Source of the DNA: UBA1381 sp964399965
GTDB lineage: Bacteria; Bacillota; Clostridia; UBA1381
Reading direction: 5' to 3'
Assembly (NCBI GenBank): GCA_964399965.1
Contig: CAYNRX010000003.1
Coordinates: forward strand, 20,281 to 84,280
DNA: 64,000 bases
Position numbers and translations under genes: made by a program. Each line of letters begins with the position of its first letter. The first letter of the stretch is position 1. Shown here piece by piece: positions 8,384-16,154 of this stretch. The notes under the pieces were generated by a model, which had not been told where the DNA came from, did no database searches, and saw nothing but the letters and a program-made list of their open reading frames with translations.

Positions 8384-9636
8384 TTCCTGCTCACCTCCCT
8401 GCTCACCTCGTCAAAAAGCGTTACCTGTCCGGCTCCCTCCTGGTCGGCCAGGAGCATAGGCGTCACCGCCTCCTGCCTTAACCACATATTCCGGTATGTT
8501 TTTCCCATGCAGGTGATAAAATACTTGGCTCTTTTGACTGATATCCTCAGCTTTTTCAGATCCTCGAACCGCAGCCCGGACACCCTGCGTGCACGGACTA
8601 TCTTCCTTGCCGAACGGACGCCGATGCCGGGGATCCTTATCAAAAGCTCATACGGAGCCGTGTTTATCTCCGCCGGGAAAAGCTCCATATGCCGGAGCGC
8701 CCAGCTGCACTTGGGATCTATAATGCTGTCAAGCGTATCGTGCTCGTTATCCAACAGCTCTCCTGCCGAAAAGCCGTAATACCTCAAAAGCCAGTCCGCC
8801 TGATACAGCCGGTGCTCCCGCAAAAGCGGAGGCCGCTCCACCGGCAGGAGCGGATTCGTTCCCACCGGGATATAGGCCGAATAATATACGCGTTTCAGGC
8901 TGAATTTTTTATAAAGAGCCTCCGAGAGCGTCAATATATGGCGGTCGGTCTCCGGCGTTGCGCCGATTATCATCTGCGTGCTCTGCCCGGCCGGGGCGAA
9001 CCGCGGCGCATGACGGTATACGGCTATCTCCTGCCGAGACTGCTCTATTCCGCCCGATATCTGCCGCATCGGCCGTATTATGCCCTCCTTCGTTTTCTGC
9101 GGGGCGAACGTCCCCAGCGAGCCCTGCGAGGGCAGCTCTATATTCACGCTTACCCTGTCGGCCAAAAACCCCAGCCTCTCCACCAGCTCCGGCGACGCCC
9201 CCGGTATCGCCTTGGCATGGATATAGCCGTTGAATTTATACTCACCGCGGAGTATCGACAAGGCCTTTATCATCAGCTCCATAGTGTGGTCGGCGCTTTT
9301 GACCACCGCCGAGCTCAAAAACAGCCCCTCGATATAATTGCGCTTGTAAAAACCTATCGTCAGCTCCGCCACCTCCCGCGGCGTAAACGCTGCCCTTGCC
9401 ACATCGTTGGAGGAACGGTTCACGCAGTATTGACAGTCATAATCGCAGCAGTTGGTGAGCAATATCTTCAACAGCGATATGCACCGCCCGTCCGCCGAAA
9501 AGCTGTGGCAGATACCGCTCCTGGCAGCCGTGCCCACTCCCCCGGGCGTATTTGCCCTGTCTGAGCCGCTTGATGAACAGGACGCATCGTATTTTGCCGC
9601 ATCGGTAAGTATCTCCAGTTTCTTTAATATGTCCAT
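8362..9636 (-). CDS. Putative DNA modification/repair radical SAM protein (TIGR03916 type)
   Basis: A 424-residue radical SAM enzyme. The iron-sulfur cysteines are in LLTNCCDYDCQYCVNR near residue 67 (CxxxCxxC). The C-terminal third holds a helix-hairpin-helix: PYELLIRIPGIGVRSARKIV near 335, a DNA-binding element. The HhH plus radical SAM layout and the adjoining DUF4130 gene identify the family, which is suspected to act on damaged or modified DNA; the substrate is not known. The ATG follows GGAGGAGG, and a consensus promoter (9669-9697) lies just upstream. It forms a two-gene operon with the DUF4130 protein. Confidence 0.88.
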   Translation of the reverse strand: MDILKKLEILTDAAKYDASCSSSGSDRANTPGGVGTAARSGICHSFSADGRCISLLKILLTNCCDYDCQYCVNRSSNDVARAAFTPREVAELTIGFYKRNYIEGLFLSSAVVKSADHTMELMIKALSILRGEYKFNGYIHAKAIPGASPELVERLGFLADRVSVNIELPSQGSLGTFAPQKTKEGIIRPMRQISGGIEQSRQEIAVYRHAPRFAPAGQSTQMIIGATPETDRHILTLSEALYKKFSLKRVYYSAYIPVGTNPLLPVERPPLLREHRLYQADWLLRYYGFSAGELLDNEHDTLDSIIDPKCSWALRHMELFPAEINTAPYELLIRIPGIGVRSARKIVRARRVSGLRFEDLKKLRISVKRAKYFITCMGKTYRNMWLRQEAVTPMLLADQEGAGQVTLFDEVSREVSRKCLTGEL

Positions 9637-9668
9637 CGCTAGCCTCCTCCGAACTTTTGTTCAGGATC

Positions 9669-9697
9669 ATTATATCACAAATAATACCGTTTGTCAA
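9669..9697 (-). promoter_or_regulatory. Consensus promoter for the radical SAM / DUF4130 operon
   Basis: On the minus strand TTGACA (9692-9697) and TATAAT (9669-9674) are separated by exactly 17 bp, and the ATG follows 33 bp downstream of the -10. No operator-like dyad is seen next to it. Confidence 0.85.
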
Positions 9698-9752
9698 ACA
9701 AAAAATGTATAAGATCCGCCCTTTTCCGGAAAATTAAAGGCAGACGGAAAGG

Positions 9753-10853
9753 ATGATGGAAATGACAGCATTATTGACAGCGACACAATTTTTCTTTACG
9801 ATAGTTATCGGCCTTTATTTTCTGGGGCAGATGACAGCCGGCAGGAGCGGCAAAAACGGCATTCGTGAGGATTCGAAAAAGGCGGCCGAGCGGCTGGGGC
9901 GAATGCGGTCGGTGCATCTTTCACGGCCGCTTACCGAACGCTCCCGCCCCTCCTCCCTGTCGGAGATAGTCGGCCAGGAGGACGGGATAAAAGCTCTGCG
10001 GGCCGCCCTTTGCGGGCCGAATCCGCAGCACGTTATGATCTACGGTCCGCCGGGCGTAGGCAAGACGGCGGCGGCGCGCCTGGTTTTGGAGGAGGCCAAG
10101 CGGTCATACGGGACGCCGTTTCTTCCCGGGGCGGAATTTGTGGAGACTGACGCTACCACCATGCGCTTTGATGAGCGCAGCATAGCCGATCCCTTGATAG
10201 GCTCGGTGCACGATCCCATCTACCAGGGCGCGGGAGCCTACGGCGGAGCCGGCATCCCTCAGCCCAAGCCCGGGGCGGTGACAAAGGCACACGGCGGCGT
10301 GCTTTTCATAGATGAGATCGGCGAGCTGCATCCCTCGCAGATAAACAAGCTGCTTAAGGTTCTCGAGGACGGGTATGTTCGCTTTGAGAGTGCCTATTAC
10401 TCAAGCTCCGACAAAAGCATCCCCGGCTATATCCACGACATTTTTAAAAACGGTCTCCCGGCCGATTTCCGCCTTATCGGGGCGACAACGCGCTCTCCCG
10501 AGGAAATACCCCCGGCCATACGTTCGCGGTGCATGGAAATATTTTTTGATCCGCTCACCTTTGACGATCTGCAGAAGATTACCGACAGAGCCGCCGAAAA
10601 GCTGTCGGTAAGGCTTAACGAGCACGAGCGCGATCTCATCTGCGCCCACGCCAAAAACGGCCGCGATGCGGTGAAGATACTCCAGACCATCGATTCGGTC
10701 GCCCGTCTTTCAGGCCATGACGAAATAGACAGCCGCGATGTTTTATGGGCGCTTGAGGCGGGACATTATATACCAAAAAGCAGGAAGTTTCACAAAAGTG
10801 TTGAAAATTTCGAAGAAACGTTATATAATAGAGGATACAGTCAGACGAGCTGA
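9753..10853 (+). CDS. LonB-type AAA+ ATPase lacking the protease domain
   Basis: This 366-residue protein resembles the ATPase half of the sporulation protease LonB. It has a hydrophobic N-terminal segment (residues 8-30, a likely membrane anchor), Walker A GPPGVGKT near 99, Walker B GGVLFIDEIGEL near 184, and sensor motifs GATTRSPEE and RCMEIFF. LonB proteins of Bacillus are about 550 residues and carry a C-terminal Lon protease domain with a Ser-Lys dyad. Here the protein stops after the ATPase lid (DVLWALEAGHYIPKS plus a 20-residue tail), and lon starts only 28 bp later, so no protease remnant remains. It may act as a protease-free unfoldase or regulator, or lend its ATPase to the adjacent Lon; that is inference. 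Starts at 9753, 9756 and 9762 are all possible; 9762 has the best spacing from AAAGG. Confidence 0.85.
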   Translation: MMEMTALLTATQFFFTIVIGLYFLGQMTAGRSGKNGIREDSKKAAERLGRMRSVHLSRPLTERSRPSSLSEIVGQEDGIKALRAALCGPNPQHVMIYGPPGVGKTAAARLVLEEAKRSYGTPFLPGAEFVETDATTMRFDERSIADPLIGSVHDPIYQGAGAYGGAGIPQPKPGAVTKAHGGVLFIDEIGELHPSQINKLLKVLEDGYVRFESAYYSSSDKSIPGYIHDIFKNGLPADFRLIGATTRSPEEIPPAIRSRCMEIFFDPLTFDDLQKITDRAAEKLSVRLNEHERDLICAHAKNGRDAVKILQTIDSVARLSGHDEIDSRDVLWALEAGHYIPKSRKFHKSVENFEETLYNRGYSQTS

Positions 10854-10881
10854 CTCTAACGCTTTTGAGGAGTGATAATAT

Positions 10882-13203
10882 TTGAAGGAAGTTTTATATA
10901 ACCTGCCCGTTGTCCCCTTAAGGGGTATCGTCATCTTCCCCGAGACATCGTTCAGCTTTGACATCGGGCGGGAAAAGTCGATAGCCGCCCTTGACAGCGC
11001 TTCGGAAAACGACAGTATGCTGTTTTTGGCTGCACAGAAGGATATGTCGGTGGAGGATCCTTCCTTTGCCGATATATCCCCGGTGGGCGTTATCGCCCGC
11101 GTAACGCAGGTGATGAAACTGCCGGGCGGTATCTGCCGGGCGGTCGTGCACGGCGTATGCCGCGGCCGCCTGCGCGAATCGCTTGCGGAAAAGCCGTATT
11201 TCCGCGCCGTCATCGAAGAGGCCGAGGACGTCCTCCCCGATGATCCGGCGGTATATCAGGCGTTATACCGGCGGCTCCGGCAGGAGTACGAAGGGTATTT
11301 TGCCGCCGCCCCGCGCATTTCCGCCGAACAGTTCGTGAAGATAATGGCCATGGAGGATCTGTCGCAGCTGGCATATTCGGTAAGCGCCAGCCTTCCCTTC
11401 GAACCGGGCAAAAAGCAGCGCATACTTGAATTTGACGATATCGGCGAGAGAGTAGAATATATCCTCTCCGGTATCGAGGAAGAGGTGCGGATATTAAAAA
11501 TAGACGCGGCTATAAGCGAAAAAGTCCGCCGCTCCATGGACGATAACCAGCGCGAATACTACCTTCGCGAGCAGCTAAAGGCCATACAGGAGGAGCTGGG
11601 CGACCGCGACGGCCTTTCCCAGGAAATAGCCGACTACCGGGCAAAGCTTAAAAAGCTGCGGCTCAAAAAAGAGGTCGCCGACAAGATAGAAAAGGAAATA
11701 AACCGTTTCTCGAAAACAGGACAGCAGGCGGCCGAGGGCGGCGTTCTGCGCAATTACCTGGACACCGTGCTTGCCCTCCCCTGGAACAAGCGTACCCGCG
11801 AAAATACCGACATCGCCCGCGCGCGCCAGATACTCGACCGCGATCATTACGGGCTGGAAAAGGTCAAGGAGCGCATTCTGGAATATCTGGCCGTCCGTCA
11901 TTTCACCGGCGGCTCCGGAAGCCCCATCCTCTGCCTTGTCGGTCCGCCGGGAGTGGGCAAGACCTCGATAGCGCGTTCTGTCGCCGAAGCCCTAAACCGC
12001 AAATACGTGCGTATATCCCTGGGCGGCATCCATGACGAGGCCGATATCCGCGGCCACCGCAAAACGTACATAGGAGCCATGGAGGGACGCATAATGGCGG
12101 CCGTATCACAGGCCGGGACGAAGAATCCCCTGATACTGCTCGACGAGGTCGACAAGATGGGCGTCGATTACAAGGGCGATCCCTCGGCCGCACTTTTGGA
12201 GGTACTCGATTCCGAACAGAACTACGCCTTCCGCGACCACTTCCTTGAGGTGCCCTTTGATCTGTCGGAGGCTCTGTTCATCACCACCGCCAACACTCTG
12301 GATACCGTCTCCCGGCCGCTTCTGGACCGTATGGAGATAATAGAGCTGTCGGGCTATACCGAGGAGGAGAAATTCCATATCGCCAAGCGGTATCTGCTGC
12401 CGCGTTTGCTGGAAAAGACGGGCATCAGCAATAAGCATGTGACCGTATCAAACGAAGCATTGCACGATATGATAAACTACTACACCAGAGAGGCCGGAGT
12501 ACGGCGGCTTGAACAGGTGACAGAGAACCTCTGCCGCAAGCTGGCCAAGAATATGCTGCAAAACGACCGCGCCTCCTCGCGCATCACCCGCAAAAACCTC
12601 ACCGACTTTCTCGGGCGGCACCGTTTCCGCTATGAGCCGATGAACGAAAACGACGAGATCGGCATCGTACGCGGCCTGGCCTGGACGGCCGCCGGCGGCG
12701 ATACGCTCTCGATAGAGGTCAACATAATGGACGGCACAGGACGCATAGAGCTGACCGGACAGCTGGGTGATGTGATGAAGGAATCGGCCAGAGCCGCTAT
12801 AAGCTACGCCCGCGCCAACTGCTCCGCGCTGGGCATCGACGGCGATTTCTATAAGACGAAGGATATCCATATACATATCCCCGAGGGAGCGATCCCCAAG
12901 GACGGGCCTTCTGCGGGCGTTACCATAGCGCTGGCAGTAATTTCCGCGCTCACGAAAAAGCCGGTCAGAAAGGATATCGCTATGACCGGGGAAATAACTC
13001 TGCGCGGACGCGTGCTGCCGATAGGAGGGCTGAAGGAGAAATCAATGGCCGCTTACCGCGCAGGCATACGCACGGTGTTTATCCCCGAGGAAAACGCCAG
13101 CGACCTTGACGATATACCCCCGAGCATAAAGAAAAATATGACCTTTATCCCCGTGAAAAATATGCGGGAGATAACAGACGCCGCCTTTACAAGCGGACAA
13201 TGA
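10882..13203 (+). CDS. lon: ATP-dependent protease Lon (LonA)
   Basis: A full-length 773-residue LonA with an N-terminal substrate-binding domain (LPVVPLRGIVIFPE at the start), Walker A GPPGVGKTS near 353, Walker B LILLDEVDKM near 418, and the protease domain with the catalytic serine in PKDGPSAGVT near 678 and lysine in GGLKEKSMAA near 720. It degrades misfolded and regulatory proteins in the cytoplasm. The start is TTG with GAGGAG 9 bases upstream. It follows the LonB-like ATPase and precedes engB by 18 bp, the lonB-lon-ysxC order well known in Firmicutes. Confidence 0.97.
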   Translation: MKEVLYNLPVVPLRGIVIFPETSFSFDIGREKSIAALDSASENDSMLFLAAQKDMSVEDPSFADISPVGVIARVTQVMKLPGGICRAVVHGVCRGRLRESLAEKPYFRAVIEEAEDVLPDDPAVYQALYRRLRQEYEGYFAAAPRISAEQFVKIMAMEDLSQLAYSVSASLPFEPGKKQRILEFDDIGERVEYILSGIEEEVRILKIDAAISEKVRRSMDDNQREYYLREQLKAIQEELGDRDGLSQEIADYRAKLKKLRLKKEVADKIEKEINRFSKTGQQAAEGGVLRNYLDTVLALPWNKRTRENTDIARARQILDRDHYGLEKVKERILEYLAVRHFTGGSGSPILCLVGPPGVGKTSIARSVAEALNRKYVRISLGGIHDEADIRGHRKTYIGAMEGRIMAAVSQAGTKNPLILLDEVDKMGVDYKGDPSAALLEVLDSEQNYAFRDHFLEVPFDLSEALFITTANTLDTVSRPLLDRMEIIELSGYTEEEKFHIAKRYLLPRLLEKTGISNKHVTVSNEALHDMINYYTREAGVRRLEQVTENLCRKLAKNMLQNDRASSRITRKNLTDFLGRHRFRYEPMNENDEIGIVRGLAWTAAGGDTLSIEVNIMDGTGRIELTGQLGDVMKESARAAISYARANCSALGIDGDFYKTKDIHIHIPEGAIPKDGPSAGVTIALAVISALTKKPVRKDIAMTGEITLRGRVLPIGGLKEKSMAAYRAGIRTVFIPEENASDLDDIPPSIKKNMTFIPVKNMREITDAAFTSGQ

Positions 13204-13221
13204 TACATAAGGAGAACGATC

Positions 13222-13821
13222 ATGAACACGAATAACGTTTCCCTCGCCGTTTCGGCGGTAAGACCGGAGCAATACCCAAGCGGAGAACTGCCGGAATTTG
13301 CCTTTGCCGGCCGCTCCAACGTCGGCAAATCCTCGCTGATAAACAAGCTCCTGAACCGAAAATCCCTTGCCCGCGTGTCCTCAACGCCCGGCAAGACTGT
13401 CACCATAAATTTCTACAATATCGACGATACCATACACCTCGTCGATCTGCCCGGCTACGGCTACGCCAAAAGACCGCGGACGGAGGTAGAGAAATGGGGG
13501 CGGATGATGGAGGATTACCTTGCCAAACGTCCCCAGCTCGTACAAACCATACTTCTCGTTGACAGCCGCCACAAGCCTACGGCCGATGATGTGCAGATGG
13601 CCGAATGGATCCGCCATTACCACGACCGGGTGATAGTTATCGCCACCAAGCTCGACAAGCTGAAAAAAAGCGAGATAGAGCCGAATCTGGAGCTTATCTG
13701 GGATACGCTGTCCTTGGGGGAGGACGATATCCTGGTGCCGTTCTCCACCGCCGATGACGAAGGAAAGATAACCGTATGGGATATGATAACCATGATGCTG
13801 GCGGGCGAATGGGAAGAATAA
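13222..13821 (+). CDS. engB: Ribosome biogenesis GTP-binding protein EngB/YsxC
   Basis: A 199-residue P-loop GTPase needed for 50S subunit assembly. The G1 motif is GRSNVGKSS near residue 30, G2 and the switch region TPGKTVTINFY follow, G3 is DLPGYGYA, and G4 is TKLDKL near 142. Size and order match the family. The ATG follows AAGGAG by 7 bases. It sits directly after lon, the conserved Firmicute arrangement, and is probably in the same transcript. Confidence 0.96.
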   Translation: MNTNNVSLAVSAVRPEQYPSGELPEFAFAGRSNVGKSSLINKLLNRKSLARVSSTPGKTVTINFYNIDDTIHLVDLPGYGYAKRPRTEVEKWGRMMEDYLAKRPQLVQTILLVDSRHKPTADDVQMAEWIRHYHDRVIVIATKLDKLKKSEIEPNLELIWDTLSLGEDDILVPFSTADDEGKITVWDMITMMLAGEWEE

Positions 13822-13840
13822 GAGCCGGGGTGTATGAGCT

Positions 13841-14317
13841 TTGATCTTTGCTGATATTTTCACCGATGCCGGCTGGGATGGGTTTGGAGATTTCCTCGGC
13901 GGCTTTGTTAAGTGGATAGGCTCCGGGATAGGAGCCGCCTTTTCTGCGGCCGGGGAATGGGTTTCCTCGCTTTTCTCCTCCGCCCCCACTGTCACGGCTG
14001 TTTTAAAGGAGTTTCCCGCATTGCGGGAGATAACGCTCGCGGTCATAATGTACTTTGTCATTATAAATATCGTGACCTTCGCTATCTTCGGCATGGACAA
14101 AAAACGCGCCCAAAACAAGGGACAGCGCGTGAGCGAAAGGACTCTTTTTAGGCTGTGCGCTGCCGGCGGCGCCCTGGGCGGCCTTTTGGGGATGAAGGTA
14201 TTCCGCCATAAGACCAAACACAACAAATTCCGCTGGGGCGTGCCGGTACTGTTTTTCGTTGAGCTTATCGCCGGCAGCTTCTGTATCGGGTTTTTGATGT
14301 ATTGGGTCTATATGTAA
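13841..14317 (+). CDS. DUF1294 membrane protein with N-terminal extension
   Basis: A 158-residue protein whose last 90 residues are a DUF1294 domain. It has the hydrophobic stretch LAVIMYFVIINIVTFAIFGMD, then the family motif of D-KxxA, ERTLFRL, GGALGGLLGMKVFRHKTKH, and a final membrane segment. Two or three membrane helices are likely. The first 65 residues are a Gly/Ser/Trp-containing stretch with no family match that I recognise. The start is TTG at 13841, chosen because it is the first start in frame after a GGGG-containing ribosome site; this is uncertain. The function of DUF1294 is unknown. Confidence 0.7.
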   Translation: MIFADIFTDAGWDGFGDFLGGFVKWIGSGIGAAFSAAGEWVSSLFSSAPTVTAVLKEFPALREITLAVIMYFVIINIVTFAIFGMDKKRAQNKGQRVSERTLFRLCAAGGALGGLLGMKVFRHKTKHNKFRWGVPVLFFVELIAGSFCIGFLMYWVYM

Positions 14318-14326
14318 AATTTTGTG

Positions 14327-14355
14327 TTGCAAAACGGCGAGAGCTGTGGTATAAT
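14327..14355 (+). promoter_or_regulatory. Promoter for eutS-eutP
   Basis: TTGCAA (14327-14332) and TATAAT (14350-14355) lie 17 bp apart, 44 bp before the eutS ATG. It overlaps the end of the DUF1294 gene region, so eutSP has its own start of transcription. No ANTAR-target dual hairpin of the EutV type is evident in the short leader. Confidence 0.8.
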
Positions 14356-14398
14356 TATATATAGGGAGTTTTCCCATACAGAAAAGGGAGTTTTTATT

Positions 14399-14776
14399 AT
14401 GGATATGGATAAATTAAACGGTATTTCCGACCGTATGCGTATAATCCAGGAGCTGGTGCCCGGTAAGCAGATAACCCTATCGCACATAATAGCCGGTCCC
14501 GATCCGGTGATATACCAAAAACTGGGACTTAACCCGGAGGTCGATTATGCCCGTTCGGCCATCGGCATCCTTACAATGAGCCCGGCGGAGACGGCCGTTA
14601 TCGGTGCCGATATCGCCACCAAGACCTCCAACGTCGATCTGGGCTTTGTTGACCGGTTCAGCGGCACGCTGATAGTCACGGGGCTTTTCTCCGACGTTAA
14701 GGCCGCGCTTGAGGCGATAATGGAATATTCCCGCGACACTCTCGGCTTTGACGTGTGCGAGCTGACAAAGACCTGA
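14399..14776 (+). CDS. eutS: Bacterial microcompartment shell protein EutS
   Basis: A 125-residue single-BMC-domain shell protein. The sequence IIQELVPGKQITLSHIIAG near residue 12, then AIGILTMSPAETAVIGADIA and the FSGTLIVTG stretch, is characteristic of the bent hexamer EutS/PduU type. The start at 14399 is fixed by AAGGGAG 8 bases upstream and by the promoter at 14327. In ethanolamine operons EutS helps form the shell that keeps acetaldehyde inside; here only eutP follows and no other eut genes are in view. Confidence 0.92.
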   Translation: MDMDKLNGISDRMRIIQELVPGKQITLSHIIAGPDPVIYQKLGLNPEVDYARSAIGILTMSPAETAVIGADIATKTSNVDLGFVDRFSGTLIVTGLFSDVKAALEAIMEYSRDTLGFDVCELTKT

Positions 14777-14786
14777 GGCTGGGAAC

Positions 14787-15251
14787 ATGAAAAAAATAAT
14801 CCTTATCGGCCGCAGCGAAGCCGGGAAGACCACTCTTACCCAGGCTTTAAAGGGCGAAAAAATACATTATCATAAAACACAGTACGTCAACCACTTTGAC
14901 GTTATCATCGATACTCCGGGAGAATACATACAGACCAAGGGGCTGGGAGCCGCCTTGGCAATGTACACCTATGAGGCGGACGTGGTAGGGCTTTTAATGA
15001 GCTCTCATGAGCCGTTTTCGCTTTATCCGCCCTGCGTGACTCCGCTTGCCAACCGGGACGTCGTAGGCATCGTCACCCAGATAAACCATCCCGACGCCAA
15101 CCTCGAGCAGGCTGAACGCTGGCTGCGCCTTGCAGGCTGCAAGAAAATATTCTTCGTTGATTCCAAGACCGGAGAAGGCGTATGGGAGATACTTGAGTAC
15201 CTGCGCGAGGACGGGGACGTCATGCCCTGGGAGGAAAACGGCAAAAACTAA
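14787..15251 (+). CDS. eutP: EutP/PduV family small GTPase
   Basis: A 154-residue P-loop protein with the motif GRSEAGKTTLTQAL near residue 6, a G3-like DTPGEY near 44, and a TQINHPDA G4-like segment near 96. EutP/PduV proteins are linked to microcompartments in ethanolamine and propanediol operons; PduV has been associated with shell positioning, and some EutP proteins were reported as acetate kinases. It starts 10 bp after eutS and ends before a strong terminator, so eutS-eutP is a closed two-gene unit. Confidence 0.9.
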   Translation: MKKIILIGRSEAGKTTLTQALKGEKIHYHKTQYVNHFDVIIDTPGEYIQTKGLGAALAMYTYEADVVGLLMSSHEPFSLYPPCVTPLANRDVVGIVTQINHPDANLEQAERWLRLAGCKKIFFVDSKTGEGVWEILEYLREDGDVMPWEENGKN

Positions 15252-15277
15252 GATCTTGAACTTAAGCTGAAAAAAAT

Positions 15278-15309
15278 GACTGCGCAAATTAAAGCGGCAG
15301 TCTTTTTTT
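15278..15309 (+). terminator. Terminator of eutSP
   Basis: GACTGC at 15278 pairs with GCAGTC ending at 15302, with a short GC extension inside and seven T following. It separates eutSP from the two-component system. Confidence 0.85.
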
Positions 15310-15342
15310 ATTGCCTATATAGGATACCGGCTGTTTCCTTTC

Positions 15343-15371
15343 TTGACTAATCACTTTCGGTAATGTATAAT
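15343..15371 (+). promoter_or_regulatory. Promoter of the LytTR two-component system
   Basis: TTGACT (15343-15348), 17 bp, TATAAT (15366-15371). Transcription would start near 15378, giving a leader of about 57 bases to the GTG at 15435. Confidence 0.85.
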
Positions 15372-15434
15372 ATATCCATAGACAGGATTCGTGAAAAACC
15401 GGGATTTTTTACCGGCCATTTGGAGGTGGATGAA

Positions 15435-16154
15435 GTGAAAAGGCTCAGGATCGCCGTTTGCGACGATGACGCGGACACGCTTGCGTACGAGGTCGGAATG
15501 GTGAAAAAGCTGATGCGGGAGATGTATACCGACTGTGTTGTGGACAGCTTTCCCAGCGCCGATATGCTTATGCGGGATGGCGGAGTATACGATATACTGT
15601 TCATGGATGTGGAATTGGGGGAGAAAAGCGGCATCGAAGCGGCCCGCAGGCAAAGGCTGCTCAATGAGGATTGCCAGATATTTTTCGTCACCAACCACGA
15701 GGACTATATCGACGACGCCCTCGACCTGCACGCGCTGCGGTTCTGGATAAAGCCCGTGGACGAGGAGCGTATGCGCCGCGGTATCGAATCGGCTCTGCGC
15801 AATATCCGGGAGGCGGTGGAGATGATAACCGTCGTCGACGTCAGACGGGAACGGGCGATCAAGGTAAAGCATATCGTCTACATTCATGCCGAGGAGAGGA
15901 AGACGCACATATTTACCGTAGACGGCGACTTCATGGTGGAAAATATATATAAGGAGATAAGATCGCGGATAGAAAAGGCCGGGCCGTTTTTCGAGATAGC
16001 GCGCGGTTACTGCATAAATTTACAATACGTGCAGGATTTTAACAAGAACATGGTGCAGTGCGGCAAAGGCGATAGGAGCTACAGGCTGGAAATATCGCGG
16101 CGGCGGTATAAGCTTTTCGAGACGGCGTTTGTCCGCTGGGGAGGTATAAGATGA
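15435..16154 (+). CDS. LytTR-family response regulator
   Basis: A 239-residue regulator made of a receiver domain (RIAVCDDDADT at the start with the acidic pocket; phospho-acceptor Asp in ILFMDVELGE near residue 57; the conserved lysine in WIKPV near 104) and a C-terminal LytTR DNA-binding domain (from about 135, with IVYIHAEERKTHIF and FFEIARGYCINLQYV). The GTG start at 15435 is chosen because GGAGGTG sits 6 bases upstream; an ATG at 15363 would overlap the promoter. It overlaps the kinase gene by 4 bp. LytTR regulators usually bind paired direct repeats about 20-22 bp apart, and such a pair lies just downstream at 17408-17447. Confidence 0.92.
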   Translation: MKRLRIAVCDDDADTLAYEVGMVKKLMREMYTDCVVDSFPSADMLMRDGGVYDILFMDVELGEKSGIEAARRQRLLNEDCQIFFVTNHEDYIDDALDLHALRFWIKPVDEERMRRGIESALRNIREAVEMITVVDVRRERAIKVKHIVYIHAEERKTHIFTVDGDFMVENIYKEIRSRIEKAGPFFEIARGYCINLQYVQDFNKNMVQCGKGDRSYRLEISRRRYKLFETAFVRWGGIR

